This document shows, in pieces, positions 20,095 to 20,340 of a stretch of 20,340 nucleotides of DNA (position 1 is its first letter; every line of letters starts with the position of its first letter). Under the pieces are notes generated by a model. The model was not told the DNA's origin. It saw only the letters and a list, made by a program, of their open reading frames with translations, and made no database searches. Source of the stretch: Parachlorella kessleri (taxonomy: Eukaryota > Chlorophyta > Trebouxiophyceae > Chlorellales > Chlorellaceae). The stretch is taken from the NCBI GenBank assembly GCA_001598975.1, contig BBXU01002606.1, positions 1 through 20,340 of the forward strand. The letters run 5' to 3'. The translations under genes were made by a program, and so were the position numbers.

Positions 20095-20340
20095 CTGCAA
20101 CGGCCACCAGCAGCGACACAATTTTTCCTTCCTGGCATTGCAAACCAGCGGTTCACAACCATGAAGCCGACGCCCCAGGCAAGCAGGTAGCCCATCTCAG
20201 GTGGCGGCAAAAACCGACAACGCCATCAAAACAGCTAGCACCTCAAAATTTCAGCCACCAGGAGGTAGGCGCATCAGACGACTTGTTTTGTATGCTGCGC
20301 AAAGCTTGGCATGCACTGCAAGTGGCACGCCGCCCCCCCC
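20095..20340. other. Right edge, probable CDC5 intron
   Basis: Sequence upstream of the first CDC5 exon in the window. No further exon is recognised on the - strand. The window ends in a run of at least eight C, which may mark a difficult sequence boundary. Confidence 0.4.

Noticed and set aside
1..20340. CRISPR array, defence island, prophage or transposon
   Set aside because: No spaced repeats, integrase, transposase, reverse transcriptase or terminal inverted repeats were seen. The region is intron-rich eukaryotic nuclear DNA.

Overview
The window looks like nuclear DNA of a green alga (core Chlorophyta). It is GC-rich and the genes are split by short introns of roughly 100-410 bases, mostly with GT(G/A)AG-like donors and (t)gcag acceptors. 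Ala-, Gln- and Gly-rich low-complexity coding sequence is common. TGTAA, the usual chlorophyte poly(A) signal, lies downstream of three of the six genes. The families are eukaryotic, and several are plant-type (RUS/DUF647, GIP1-like, DCC). I assembled each gene by hand from conserved protein segments joined at GT-AG junctions whose phases agree. None has been tested against transcripts.

Layout. (1) 91-2049, + strand: 3' part of a RUS (DUF647) gene, whose 5' end lies outside the window. (2) 2719-5616, + strand: a complete nine-exon 2-oxoglutarate/Fe(II) dioxygenase, with one doubtful junction around 3117-3543. (3) 6660-9387, + strand: a probable single gene joining a CBS-domain pair to a C-terminal DCC (DUF393) thiol-disulfide oxidoreductase-like domain. 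The joining intron holds an extremely AT-rich tract. (4) 10417-10942, + strand: a tiny three-exon MIC10 gene of the mitochondrial MICOS complex. (5) 12576-18010, - strand: a complete twelve-exon, 798-residue gene. It has an N-terminal UBA-like/DUF1296 helix bundle, an RG-rich segment, decapeptide repeats and a FUS-like Gly/Tyr/Gln-rich tail, resembling plant GIP1-like and animal UBAP2L proteins. (6) 18451-20094, - strand: the C-terminal exons of the splicing factor CDC5, whose 5' part lies outside the window.

The first four genes read rightwards and the last two leftwards, so MIC10 and the GIP1-like gene are convergent. Their TGTAA signals face each other about 50 bases apart. I see no operon-like logic. 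The genes are a normal eukaryotic mixture of chloroplast, mitochondrial, RNA-granule and spliceosome functions. I see no rRNA, tRNA, CRISPR array or clear transposon.

Most worth a second look: the CBS-DCC fusion, the AT-rich insert in its joining intron, a decayed or alternative copy of the iron-binding exon in the dioxygenase gene, and the modular, frame-neutral exons encoding the FUS-like tail.
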